Positions 8,969-15,501 of a stretch of 19,276 nt of DNA are shown piece after piece. The stretch's first letter is position 1. Each line of letters starts with the position of its first letter. A program made the position numbers and the translations under genes. Below the pieces are notes generated by a model. The model had not been told where the DNA came from. It did not search any database and was given only the letters and a program-made list of their open reading frames with translations. Source of the stretch: an uncultured Butyrivibrio sp. (GTDB lineage: Bacteria > Bacillota > Clostridia > Lachnospirales > Lachnospiraceae); NCBI GenBank assembly GCA_910577605.1, contig CAJTON010000021.1, positions 1-19,276 of the forward strand, in the 5' to 3' direction.

Positions 8969-8997
8969 TTGTTTTTAGCGAAAGACTGTGCTATAAC
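8969..8997 (+). promoter_or_regulatory. Sigma-A promoter of the CPBP protease gene, flanked by an inverted repeat
   Basis: TTGTTT (8969-8974) and TATAAC (8992-8997) are spaced 17 bp, with an extended -10 TG (TGCTATAAC). An 8-bp perfect inverted repeat, AAGTTATA (8955-8962) and TATAACTT (8992-8999), has its right arm over the -10 box, so it could be an operator or part of a structured site. The start codon is at 9041. Confidence 0.55.
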
Positions 8998-9040
8998 TTT
9001 TAAATGAGTGAAAAGATGAATTATTCAGGGGAAAAGAGAT

Positions 9041-9862
9041 ATGGAAAAAAGAAGAACGATAAGCATTATCAGTTTGATGTTTATTTTGCTGATGATCATC
9101 AGGGCGATGGAAATTATTTTTGTAAAAACCGATCAGACATGGGTAGGAGAAAATATATTACATAAAATCTGCTGCATTTTGCTGATATGGATCGCGCTCT
9201 GTATGCTTAAATCTCATTGGAGCGATTTGGGATTTTCAAAAAAAGGGTTATTTACCGGTTTGAAATACGGTCTTTTTCTTGGCATAAGCACCTTTTTCCT
9301 CTCTTACGCTGTGGAGTTTATTGTATTGTTCGCAATGGGGAAACACCCGTCGCTGCGGTTTTATATTACAAATTTTTCGCTTACGCAGACTCATACGAAC
9401 GGCAGTTCCTTGTTGGCGGTGCTGGTATGCGTTATCGGCAACATTGTAAATGTCTGTGCGGAGGAGGGGCTGTTCAGAGGACTTTTTTATAAAATCGGCA
9501 TACAAAACTATTCCCAAAAGACGGCTAATATGATACAAGCTCTGCTTTTCGGAATATGGCACATTACCAACGTGATAAATCCTCTGCTTGACGGCTCCAT
9601 GAATATTGGCACGGCGGTTTTTATGGGAATGGGGTATATACTTTTGTCCGGGATCTTAGCCTATGAATGGGGAATGTGCGCGGCATTGTCCGGAACGCTT
9701 TGGATAGGCGCGTCAGAACATTTATTTAATAATTTCATAAGCAATTCCTTACATACAGTTACAGAAACAGGGGCGGATGAATTGATGATAATAAGAATAA
9801 CCTTATCAAATATTTTATCATTGCTGTTTGTTTTGATTTTTTCCCGAAAAAAAAGAGCATAG
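9041..9862 (+). CDS. CPBP-family intramembrane metalloprotease (CAAX protease/bacteriocin-processing type)
   Basis: The product is 273 aa with about seven or eight hydrophobic segments. The glutamic-type active-site motifs of the CPBP (Abi/CAAX, PF02517) family are all present: EEGLFRG (E141, E142, R146), FGIWH (H174) and SEHLFNN (H227, N230/N231). Relatives cleave prenylated proteins in eukaryotes. In bacteria they process peptides or confer bacteriocin self-immunity, and most are uncharacterised. There is no bacteriocin precursor or ABC exporter nearby, so a substrate cannot be named. The start is supported by AGGGG about 10 nt upstream. The gene is visibly more AT-rich than its neighbours, is monocistronic and points opposite to the operon on its left, all consistent with acquired cargo. 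I see no convincing terminator in the 180-nt gap after it. Confidence 0.88.
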   Translation: MEKRRTISIISLMFILLMIIRAMEIIFVKTDQTWVGENILHKICCILLIWIALCMLKSHWSDLGFSKKGLFTGLKYGLFLGISTFFLSYAVEFIVLFAMGKHPSLRFYITNFSLTQTHTNGSSLLAVLVCVIGNIVNVCAEEGLFRGLFYKIGIQNYSQKTANMIQALLFGIWHITNVINPLLDGSMNIGTAVFMGMGYILLSGILAYEWGMCAALSGTLWIGASEHLFNNFISNSLHTVTETGADELMIIRITLSNILSLLFVLIFSRKKRA

Positions 9863-9901
9863 CTGTCCGCGCTTTATTTTTATCCATTCGCGCTTTGCCG
9901 T

Positions 9902-9928
9902 TAATTTTTTATGGAAAACTGCCGATAC
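9902..9928 (+). promoter_or_regulatory. Candidate sigma-28/SigD (flagellar-chemotaxis) promoter for the DUF6033 gene
   Basis: TAAT (9902-9905), 15 nt, then GCCGATAC (9921-9928) matches the SigD/FliA consensus TAAA-N15-GCCGATAT at 10 of 12 positions with exact spacing. Transcription would start near 9936, leaving a leader of about 107 nt before ATG 10043. No comparable sigma-A promoter is evident in this gap. Confidence 0.5.
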
Positions 9929-10042
9929 AATCATTAAAGAAAATTCCTCCGGGCGTTTTGCGCGCTGCGGGGAAGTCGGGGCATAAAAGCCTTATCCGGC
10001 AAACGGATTTGACCGGAATAATCATATCAGGGAGGAAAAGTT

Positions 10043-10795
10043 ATGAGCACAGTGAGAGAGACAGCCTATACGCAGGCAGCGTCACAGTATCAGGAAACGA
10101 ATCAGAGTAAGAACGTTTCAAAGAAGGAAGAGACCTCGGACAAGAAAAAGGTTACTTCCGGCAGGACCTACGGCGAACCCGAACTCAGCGAGGCGGGAAT
10201 GAAGTACTATAATTCGCTCAGACAGAAATTCGGCAGGATGAATTTTGTCCTTGTTTCGTCCGACAAAAAGGCTGAGGCCGACGCAAAGAAAGGCAGTTTT
10301 GCGGTAGCCGGCAAGATGACGGTACTTATCGACGAGGAAAAGATCGAGCGTATGGCAACCGACGAGAAATACCGTAAGCAGGTCGAGGCGACTATCGCCA
10401 ATGCGTCGTCGGGAGTTAATCAGCTTCAGAAGCAGCTTGCCAAGAGCAATACAAAGGTAAACGCTTTCGGAATGTCTATCAAGAAAGACGGTACGGCAGA
10501 GTTCTTCGCCGTTATGGACAAATCCTTCAAGAGCCAGAGCGAGCGTTTGGCAAAGAAACGCGAGGAGGCGAAGAAAGCAAAGCGCGAGGAGGCAAAGAAA
10601 GCCCAAAAAGAGGAAGCCGCCGAACGCATCAAGAATCGCGCGGAAGAAGATGACGAGGATACGGTTACTATAACCGCAAGTTCTCCGGAGGAGCTTTTAA
10701 GAAAGATTCAGGATTATCAGTTCAATCTTCAGAGCGACAATGTTGTGACAGAAGAAGAAAAGCAGATAGGACAGAAGTTTGATTATTCATTATGA
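10043..10795 (+). CDS. DUF6033-like protein
   Basis: The product is 250 aa, with no signal peptide or membrane span. After a Lys/Ser/Thr-rich N-terminus (1-40), the core (about 42-165) contains YGEPELSEAGMKYYNSLRQK, FVLVSSDKK, MTVLIDEEKIERMATDEKYR and FGMSIKKDGTAEFFAVMDKS. I recognise this pattern from clostridial proteins annotated DUF6033. The family has no established function that I know of. A highly charged helix (about 163-203) follows, including two copies of REEAKKAK/Q, then an acidic stretch and a short C-terminal domain. The start is well supported by AGGGAGG 7 nt before ATG 10043. The sigma-28-like promoter upstream and the chemoreceptor gene converging from the right suggest a motility-linked role, which is inference. 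A terminator follows at once, so the gene is probably monocistronic. Confidence 0.8.
   Translation: MSTVRETAYTQAASQYQETNQSKNVSKKEETSDKKKVTSGRTYGEPELSEAGMKYYNSLRQKFGRMNFVLVSSDKKAEADAKKGSFAVAGKMTVLIDEEKIERMATDEKYRKQVEATIANASSGVNQLQKQLAKSNTKVNAFGMSIKKDGTAEFFAVMDKSFKSQSERLAKKREEAKKAKREEAKKAQKEEAAERIKNRAEEDDEDTVTITASSPEELLRKIQDYQFNLQSDNVVTEEEKQIGQKFDYSL
10559..10606 (+). repeat. Two-copy 24-bp tandem repeat inside the DUF6033 gene
   Basis: Positions 10559-10582 and 10583-10606 are near-identical and encode REEAKKAK and REEAKKAQ. A third degenerate unit (KEEAAER) follows. The repeat keeps frame and lengthens a charged helix, so copy number could vary between strains without disrupting the protein. 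Confidence 0.8.
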
Positions 10796-10808
10796 TCCGT
10801 AAAGAAAC

Positions 10809-10849
10809 GGGGCCGCAGTACTGAGCAGTCAGCGCGCGGCTCCTTTTTT
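10809..10849 (+). terminator. Rho-independent terminator of the DUF6033 gene
   Basis: GGGGCCGC (10809-10816) pairs with GCGGCTCC (10836-10843), eight pairs including one G-U, around a 19-nt loop. Six T residues (10844-10849) follow. It begins 13 nt after the TGA-proximal end of the gene. Confidence 0.8.
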
Positions 10850-10853
10850 GTGC

Positions 10854-10913
10854 AAAAAACACGGGGCTGCCGCTTAGCGAATTTTTATTCGTTAGAACAG
10901 CAGCCCCGTGTTT
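10854..10913 (-). terminator. Rho-independent terminator of the chemoreceptor gene, with nested inner hairpin
   Basis: A perfect 14-bp inverted repeat has arms 10857-10870 and 10900-10913. An inner stem, TAGCGAA (10875-10881) with TTCGTTA (10888-10894), makes it a two-tier hairpin. Read on the minus strand, the outer stem runs straight into six T residues (rc of 10854-10859), which fits termination of transcripts leaving 10940. In the plus direction the U-tract is poor (TTTATT). Confidence 0.85.
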
Positions 10914-10939
10914 ATTCTCAAATTCATTATTCGATGAAT

Positions 10940-12922
10940 TTAACGGAGACGGAACCTTCCGACAAAGTTTTTAAGCTCGTTGGCGCATTCGGTGAGGTCG
11001 GAGCCGGAGGCGGCGTTTTCCTGCGCCGCTGCCGCGTTATTTTCAACGACCTTGACTATTTCGTCAGTCAGGTCATCAATAGTGTCGATCGCGTCTTTTT
11101 GTTTTCCGACGTACTTCTGTATTTCCGCAACCTTCTGGGAAGACTGTCTGGAAATGTCAATACCTTCTTTAATTGACTGAGAAGCTATTTTGGTAAGGTC
11201 GGAACCTCTTGCAACCGTCTGTTTGGAGGTCTGAACCAACTCGCTTATGTTTTCGCTTGCTTCCGAGCACGCCTGCGCAAGAGTGTTTATCTCGGACGCG
11301 ACCACGGCAAACCCCCGTCCCGCGTCGCCTGCCCTTGCCGCCTCGATTGAGGCGTTTAACGAAAGGAGATTGGTCTGCTGAGCTATTTCGTTGATGGTCT
11401 TCATGATATTGTCGATACTGTCTGTGGTTTCTTCTATTTTGTCCATGGCAAGCTCAAGCTCGACCATCTTGGAGCCGCCCTCCTCAAGCTTCTGATTGGT
11501 AAGTCCTACGCTGTCGATAGCTATCTGGGTATTGTCCATGATCGATTTTATCTGCGCGTCAAGCTCTCTCATGTTCTTGTTGAGGTTAGATATGGCGGCG
11601 GACTGCTCGGAGGTGCCGGAAGCGACCATTTCGGAACTTTTCTGAATCTGGTCGGAGTAGGAAAACATTGTGTCGGCATTTTCTCCTATCTTTATAAATA
11701 CGTCGTTAAGCTTGTCGAGTATTGTGTTAAGACCGTTTTGTATGTCAAGGAAATCTCCGCGGTAATCGGCGTTTGAAGCAACGGAGAGATCGTAGTCTGC
11801 GATCCCGCTTACGACATTTTTGATGTCCCTGATATAATAATTAAGCTGTTCGACGGTACTGTTGAGCGAATCGCTCAGAGCGGATATTTCGCTTATATCG
11901 GTATCGTCAGAGAAGTGGACGCTGAGATTGCCGTCGGCAAGCAGCGGAACCGTGTCGCTGACCTTTTCGATGGGCGCGAACCAGAGGCCGCAGCGCTTTC
12001 TGTTATACATACGGAAAAAGAACACCGCGCCGGCGCTTGCCGCCAAAATAAGCAGTACCAGGATAATTACGCCAGAGTATACGCTTATGACGGGCTTTAC
12101 CATCACAAGTATCCAGCCGCTTACGTCCGATCTGTAGGATATAGCGGTCTTGAGACCTCCTGCATAGTCGATGATATTGTGGACCTTTCCCGCGTCCTCG
12201 TACAAGGATTTGTAAGCGCCCTTCGCCGCTTCGGTCATATTTGCGCCGCTGTCGGCAGTCAGAGTAAATTTGTCGTTAGGGTGTACCATTATAACGCCCT
12301 CGCCGCTTGCGAGCATGAGATAGCCGTTGCCTACGTCCGAGTGTGAAACGAGGTCGGTTATGTCGCCGATAAGAAAGTCTATTCCGACAACTCCGGCGGT
12401 TTCCCCGCCTATATTGACCTCCTCCGAAACAGTGACGCAGAACTGCCCGCTTACTTCGTCAAGATACGGCTCTGATATATATACGCCTTCCTCCATGGCA
12501 CCCGTGTACCAGCTGCGGTTCGTGAATACGGAGCCCTCGTCGGGCGTCCATATTCCGTCAACCGAATTGTAGTATGATAAGGCTTCGTTGTTGTGGCAGT
12601 AGTAGGCCGCCGCAATATGAGGGTCGGATCTGACTATTGTTTCGGCTAAGGATATTTCGTTTTCGTATCCGTCAAGCCTGCCTGTTTCCATGGAAAGGGC
12701 GAATACCGCGGCTTCTCCTTTGATTCCGGCAATGTATCCGTCAATTTCCTTCTGATAAGAATTAAGATAGTTTTTCATGCTGTTTTTGCTGGAGGCTACC
12801 GCGAAAACAGTGCTTCCCGCTATTGCAAGCAGAGCCATTATGCATATGACGGTAAGAAGCTCCCTGGAAAAAAGCTTTTCGATTCCCTGCATATAGGTTT
12901 GTTTGTTACGTACCTTTCCCAT
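10940..12922 (-). CDS. Methyl-accepting chemotaxis protein with double-Cache (amino-acid type) sensor
   Basis: The product is 660 aa. A first membrane span (about 22-44) is followed by an extracytoplasmic dCache domain (about 45-275), a second span (about 281-303), a HAMP region (about 304-365), a linker and a long coiled-coil signalling domain. The hairpin tip, EIAQQTNLLSLNASIEAARA (512-531) followed by GRGFAVVASEI, binds CheA/CheW and is highly conserved. The sensor contains R136-x-W138-Y139, Y153-x-D155 and D182, matching positions of the published amino-acid-binding dCache motif. The tyrosine expected five residues before R136 is replaced by Ser131. No C-terminal CheR-tethering pentapeptide is present (it ends GRFRLR). 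GGGAGG lies 9 nt before ATG 12922. argG ends only 17 nt upstream, so read-through from argG is likely, and I saw no convincing sigma-28 site in the argG 3' end. The ligand is inferred to be an amino acid, not shown. Confidence 0.93.
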   Translation of the reverse strand: MGKVRNKQTYMQGIEKLFSRELLTVICIMALLAIAGSTVFAVASSKNSMKNYLNSYQKEIDGYIAGIKGEAAVFALSMETGRLDGYENEISLAETIVRSDPHIAAAYYCHNNEALSYYNSVDGIWTPDEGSVFTNRSWYTGAMEEGVYISEPYLDEVSGQFCVTVSEEVNIGGETAGVVGIDFLIGDITDLVSHSDVGNGYLMLASGEGVIMVHPNDKFTLTADSGANMTEAAKGAYKSLYEDAGKVHNIIDYAGGLKTAISYRSDVSGWILVMVKPVISVYSGVIILVLLILAASAGAVFFFRMYNRKRCGLWFAPIEKVSDTVPLLADGNLSVHFSDDTDISEISALSDSLNSTVEQLNYYIRDIKNVVSGIADYDLSVASNADYRGDFLDIQNGLNTILDKLNDVFIKIGENADTMFSYSDQIQKSSEMVASGTSEQSAAISNLNKNMRELDAQIKSIMDNTQIAIDSVGLTNQKLEEGGSKMVELELAMDKIEETTDSIDNIMKTINEIAQQTNLLSLNASIEAARAGDAGRGFAVVASEINTLAQACSEASENISELVQTSKQTVARGSDLTKIASQSIKEGIDISRQSSQKVAEIQKYVGKQKDAIDTIDDLTDEIVKVVENNAAAAQENAASGSDLTECANELKNFVGRFRLR

Positions 12923-12939
12923 AAAAACAGACCTCCCGT

Positions 12940-14157
12940 TTATTTATTTTTGTTTTCAAGCTCTTTCATTGCCCTTACTTTAAGCGAAAGACCGAAAAGA
13001 TTTATGAATCCCTCAGCGTCGTGGTGATCGTAAAGGTCTCCGGTAGTGAAGGAGGCGATAGACTCATTGTAGAGCGAGTTGGGCGAAGAAGTTCCCGCTT
13101 TTATGATATTGCCCTTATAGAGCTTGAAGCGGACTTCTCCGGCCACTTTTTCCTGAGTTTTTTCTATAAATGCCTGAACCGCTTCGCGAAGCGGAGTGAA
13201 CCATTTGCCTTCGTAAACTATCTGAGCGAATTTGTTGCCCATGTCAAGCTTCATCGTGGTGGTGTCCCTGTCAAGGACAAGCTCCTCAAGCTGCTGATGA
13301 GCTTCGTAGAGAATGGTTCCGCCGGGAGTTTCGTATACGCCGCGGGATTTCATGCCGACGACACGGTTTTCCACGATATCTACGATGCCGATACCGTGCT
13401 TTCCGCCGAGGGCGTTAAGCTCTCTTATTATATCGGAAACCTTCATTTTCTTTCCGTTGACGGAAACGGGTACGCCTTTTTCAAAGGTCATAGTAACATA
13501 CTCGCCCTCTTCGGGAGCGTCCTCCGGAGTCACGCCGAGAACGAGAAGATGCTTGAAGTTGGGCTCGTTCTCCGGGTCCTCAAGTTCAAGTCCCTCGTGG
13601 CTGATATGCCAGAGATTGCGGTCGCGGCTGTAGCTTGAATCCACGGAAAAAGGAAGGTTTATGCCGTGCTGTCTGCAATACTCGATCTCCTCCTCGCGGG
13701 AATTCATCGTCCACTTGTCGCTTCTCCACGCCGCGATTATTTTAATATCGGGAGCGAGAGCTTTGATGGTAAGCTCAAAACGTATCTGGTCGTTGCCTTT
13801 TCCGGTCGCGCCGTGACAGATCGCGCTCGCGCCCTCCTTGCGCGCTATTTCCACAAGTCTTTTGGCGATCACGGGTCTTGCCATTGAGGTTCCCAAAAGA
13901 TATTTATTCTCGTATACCGCGTGAGCCTGTACGCAGGGAACTATATATTCGTCGCAGAATTCGTCCGTGAGGTCTTCTATGTACAGCTTGGAGGCTCCGC
14001 AGGAGAGCGCTCTTTCTTCAAGTCCGTCAAGCTCCTCTCCCTGTCCGCAGTCGGCGCATACGCAGATCACTTCATAATCAAAATTTTCCTTGAGCCACGG
14101 AATTATCGCCGTGGTGTCAAGTCCGCCCGAATAGGCGAGGATAACTTTTTCCTTCAT
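12940..14157 (-). CDS. argG: Argininosuccinate synthase
   Basis: The product is 405 aa, the usual length. It joins citrulline and aspartate with ATP to form argininosuccinate in the cytoplasm. The N-type ATP pyrophosphatase loop is AYSGGLDTT (8-16). Other family blocks are YENKYLLGTSMARP (82-95), GATGKGNDQIRFE (116-128) and the substrate-binding DSSYSRDRNLWHIS region. The start ATG 14157 has AGGAGG about 9 nt upstream and is preceded by a good promoter at 14198-14226. The gene is divergent from argC across 281 bp and is followed 17 nt later by a chemoreceptor gene. Its product must pass to ArgH, which is encoded 8 kb away in another operon. Confidence 0.97.
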   Translation of the reverse strand: MKEKVILAYSGGLDTTAIIPWLKENFDYEVICVCADCGQGEELDGLEERALSCGASKLYIEDLTDEFCDEYIVPCVQAHAVYENKYLLGTSMARPVIAKRLVEIARKEGASAICHGATGKGNDQIRFELTIKALAPDIKIIAAWRSDKWTMNSREEEIEYCRQHGINLPFSVDSSYSRDRNLWHISHEGLELEDPENEPNFKHLLVLGVTPEDAPEEGEYVTMTFEKGVPVSVNGKKMKVSDIIRELNALGGKHGIGIVDIVENRVVGMKSRGVYETPGGTILYEAHQQLEELVLDRDTTTMKLDMGNKFAQIVYEGKWFTPLREAVQAFIEKTQEKVAGEVRFKLYKGNIIKAGTSSPNSLYNESIASFTTGDLYDHHDAEGFINLFGLSLKVRAMKELENKNK

Positions 14158-14197
14158 ATTTTATTTCCTCCTGAAAATATTTGTTTAAATTATTTTC

Positions 14198-14226
14198 ATA
14201 ATACATCAAAAAGTTTTTTTATGCAA
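14198..14226 (-). promoter_or_regulatory. Sigma-A promoter of argG
   Basis: On the minus strand, TTGCAT (14226-14221) and TATTAT (14203-14198) are spaced 17 bp. Transcription should begin near 14191, leaving a leader of about 34 nt with AGGAGG before ATG 14157. The -35 hexamer is identical to that of the divergent argC promoter P1, 36 bp away. Confidence 0.7.
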
Positions 14227-14262
14227 TATATATTTGGTTTTTTCTTGAAAAATAAAAAAATG

Positions 14263-14291
14263 TTGCATATTATGCAGAATATATGTATAAT
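14263..14291 (+). promoter_or_regulatory. Sigma-A promoter P1 upstream of argC
   Basis: TTGCAT (14263-14268), 17 bp, then a perfect TATAAT (14286-14291). The expected start is near 14298. Transcripts from it must cross the hairpin and T-run at 14309-14359 to reach argC at 14439. Palindromes cover both hexamers. Confidence 0.65.
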
Positions 14292-14297
14292 TATGAG
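14264..14297 (+). promoter_or_regulatory. Tandem ArgR/AhrC-like operator half-palindromes over promoter P1
   Basis: TGCATATTATGCA (14264-14276) is a perfect 13-bp palindrome over the -35 box. TGTATAATTATGAG (14284-14297) is an imperfect one over the -10 box. Paired AT-rich TGnAT-type palindromes overlapping promoters are how arginine repressor boxes are normally arranged, and the flanking genes are all arginine biosynthetic. The match is by general form, not to a clostridial matrix I could check. Confidence 0.4.
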
Positions 14298-14308
14298 AAA
14301 AATAAAAA

Positions 14309-14359
14309 GCCCCTCCTTGTGACGGCGGCGGAGATTTCCGGCAGGCGGGCGGTTTTTTT
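14309..14359 (+). terminator. GC-rich hairpin with T-run in the argC leader, possible attenuator
   Basis: GCCC (14309-14312) can pair with GGGC (14347-14350), and CTCC (14313-14316) with GGAG (14330-14333). An alternative local stem is CGGA/TCCG (14329-14332, 14337-14340). Seven T residues follow (14353-14359). It lies about 10 nt after the expected P1 start and about 80 nt before argC. It has no upstream gene to terminate, so premature termination of P1 transcripts is the natural reading. The stems are short and compete, so strength is uncertain. Confidence 0.4.
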
Positions 14360-14371
14360 ATACAAAAAGGC

Positions 14372-14400
14372 TTTACAGCAAAAGCGCATAGTAATAAGAT
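14372..14400 (+). promoter_or_regulatory. Second candidate promoter P2 immediately upstream of argC
   Basis: TTTACA (14372-14377), 17 bp, then TAAGAT (14395-14400). Transcription would start near 14407, giving a leader of about 32 nt with AGGAG 9 nt before ATG 14439. It lies beyond the hairpin and outside the P1 palindromes, so it could give basal expression of the arg operon. Confidence 0.45.
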
Positions 14401-14438
14401 AAAACATTAGAGATCATTCGGAACAGGAGAAAAAGATC

Positions 14439-15474
14439 ATGATCAAGGCAGGTATTATAGGAGCCACAGGTTACGCGGGAAACGAGCTTGTGAGACTTCT
14501 GCTCGGACATAAGGACGCGCAGATAGTGTGGTACGGTTCAAGAAGCTACACGGGGGAGGATTATGCGAAGGTTTACCGCAATATGTTCAGGCTTGTGGAC
14601 GCAAAATGCATGGACGACAATATAGAAGCGCTGGCGAAGGAGGCGGACGTTATTTTTACGGCTACGCCGCAGGGTTACTGCGCGTCGGTGCTTAACGAAA
14701 ATATCTTATCGGAGACAAAAGTCATCGACCTGAGCGCGGATTACAGGATAAAAGACGTAAATATTTATGAGGAATGGTATAAGATAGAGCATAAAAGCCA
14801 GGAACTGATCAAAGAGGCGGTTTACGGGCTGTGCGAGATAAACAGGGAGAAAATAAAGCATACAAGGCTTCTTGCAAATCCCGGCTGCTACACTACCTGC
14901 TCGATCCTTACCGCATATCCTCTGGTAAAGGAAGGGCTTATAGATCCGGATACGCTGATAATCGACGCGAAGTCGGGAACCTCCGGCGCGGGACGGGGCG
15001 CGAAGCTCGACAATCTTTACTGCGAGGTCAACGAGAATATAAAGGCGTACGGAGTGCTAACGCACAGACATACGCCTGAGATCGAGGAGCAGTTACGCCT
15101 GCGGCAGGGATGTAAAAATTATTTTCACGCCGCATCTTGTACCCATGAACAGGGGCATTCTAGTAACCGCCTACGCGGATATGACGGGAAATTATACATA
15201 CGAAGAAATCCGCGCGGCATATGAGAAATATTATAAGGACGAATATTTCATAAGGCTTCTTGATAAAGATGAATGTCCGCAGACAAGATGGGTCGAGGGC
15301 AGCAATTTCGTCGATATAGGCTTTAAGCCTGATAAAAGGACGGGGCGCGTCGTGATGATGGGAGCCATCGACAATATAACAAAGGGCGCCGCGGGGCAGG
15401 CAGTACAGAATATGAACATTATGTTCGGGCTTGACGAGAGCGAAGGACTTAAGGCGGCTCCGGTGTTCCCGTGA
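14439..15474 (+). pseudogene. argC: N-acetyl-gamma-glutamyl-phosphate reductase, split by a frameshift
   Basis: Two frames together make a whole ArgC. The first (ATG 14439) encodes the NAD(P)-binding start GIIGATGYAGNELVRLL, catalytic C150 in ANPGCYTT and H211 in HRHTPEIEEQ. It stays collinear with the family to about 15092, then reads nonsense to a stop at 15222-15224. The family sequence resumes in the +1 frame at about 15091 (SYACGRDVKIIFTPHLVPMN) and continues to VFP at 15474. Reinserting 5 nt would give E-E-Q-L-S-Y-A-C-G and a product of about 346 aa, the normal ArgC length. The break sits at CAGTTACG, compatible with loss of 5 nt between short CAG repeats. ArgC reduces N-acetylglutamyl phosphate to the semialdehyde, so a real break should cause arginine auxotrophy unless another copy exists. 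A sequencing or assembly error is a serious alternative, since the rest of the operon is intact. Confidence 0.9.
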
Positions 15475-15501
15475 TAATTTAAATAGAAAAGAGGAAAGCA
15501 T

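Noticed and set aside
9004..9165. Small frame of about 53 codons starting at ATG 9004, before and overlapping the protease gene
   Set aside because: It has no ribosome binding site, and most of it is out of frame within the protease coding region.
9863..9901. Terminator after the CPBP gene from CGCGCTTT copies
   Set aside because: The two CGCGCTTT motifs are direct repeats, not an inverted pair, and no stable stem precedes a T-run.
9936..10042. Possible riboswitch in the 107-nt leader of the DUF6033 gene
   Set aside because: It contains a 5-bp stem (ATCCG/CGGAT) and a few paired CCGG segments, but I could not match the core of a c-di-GMP or any other known riboswitch.
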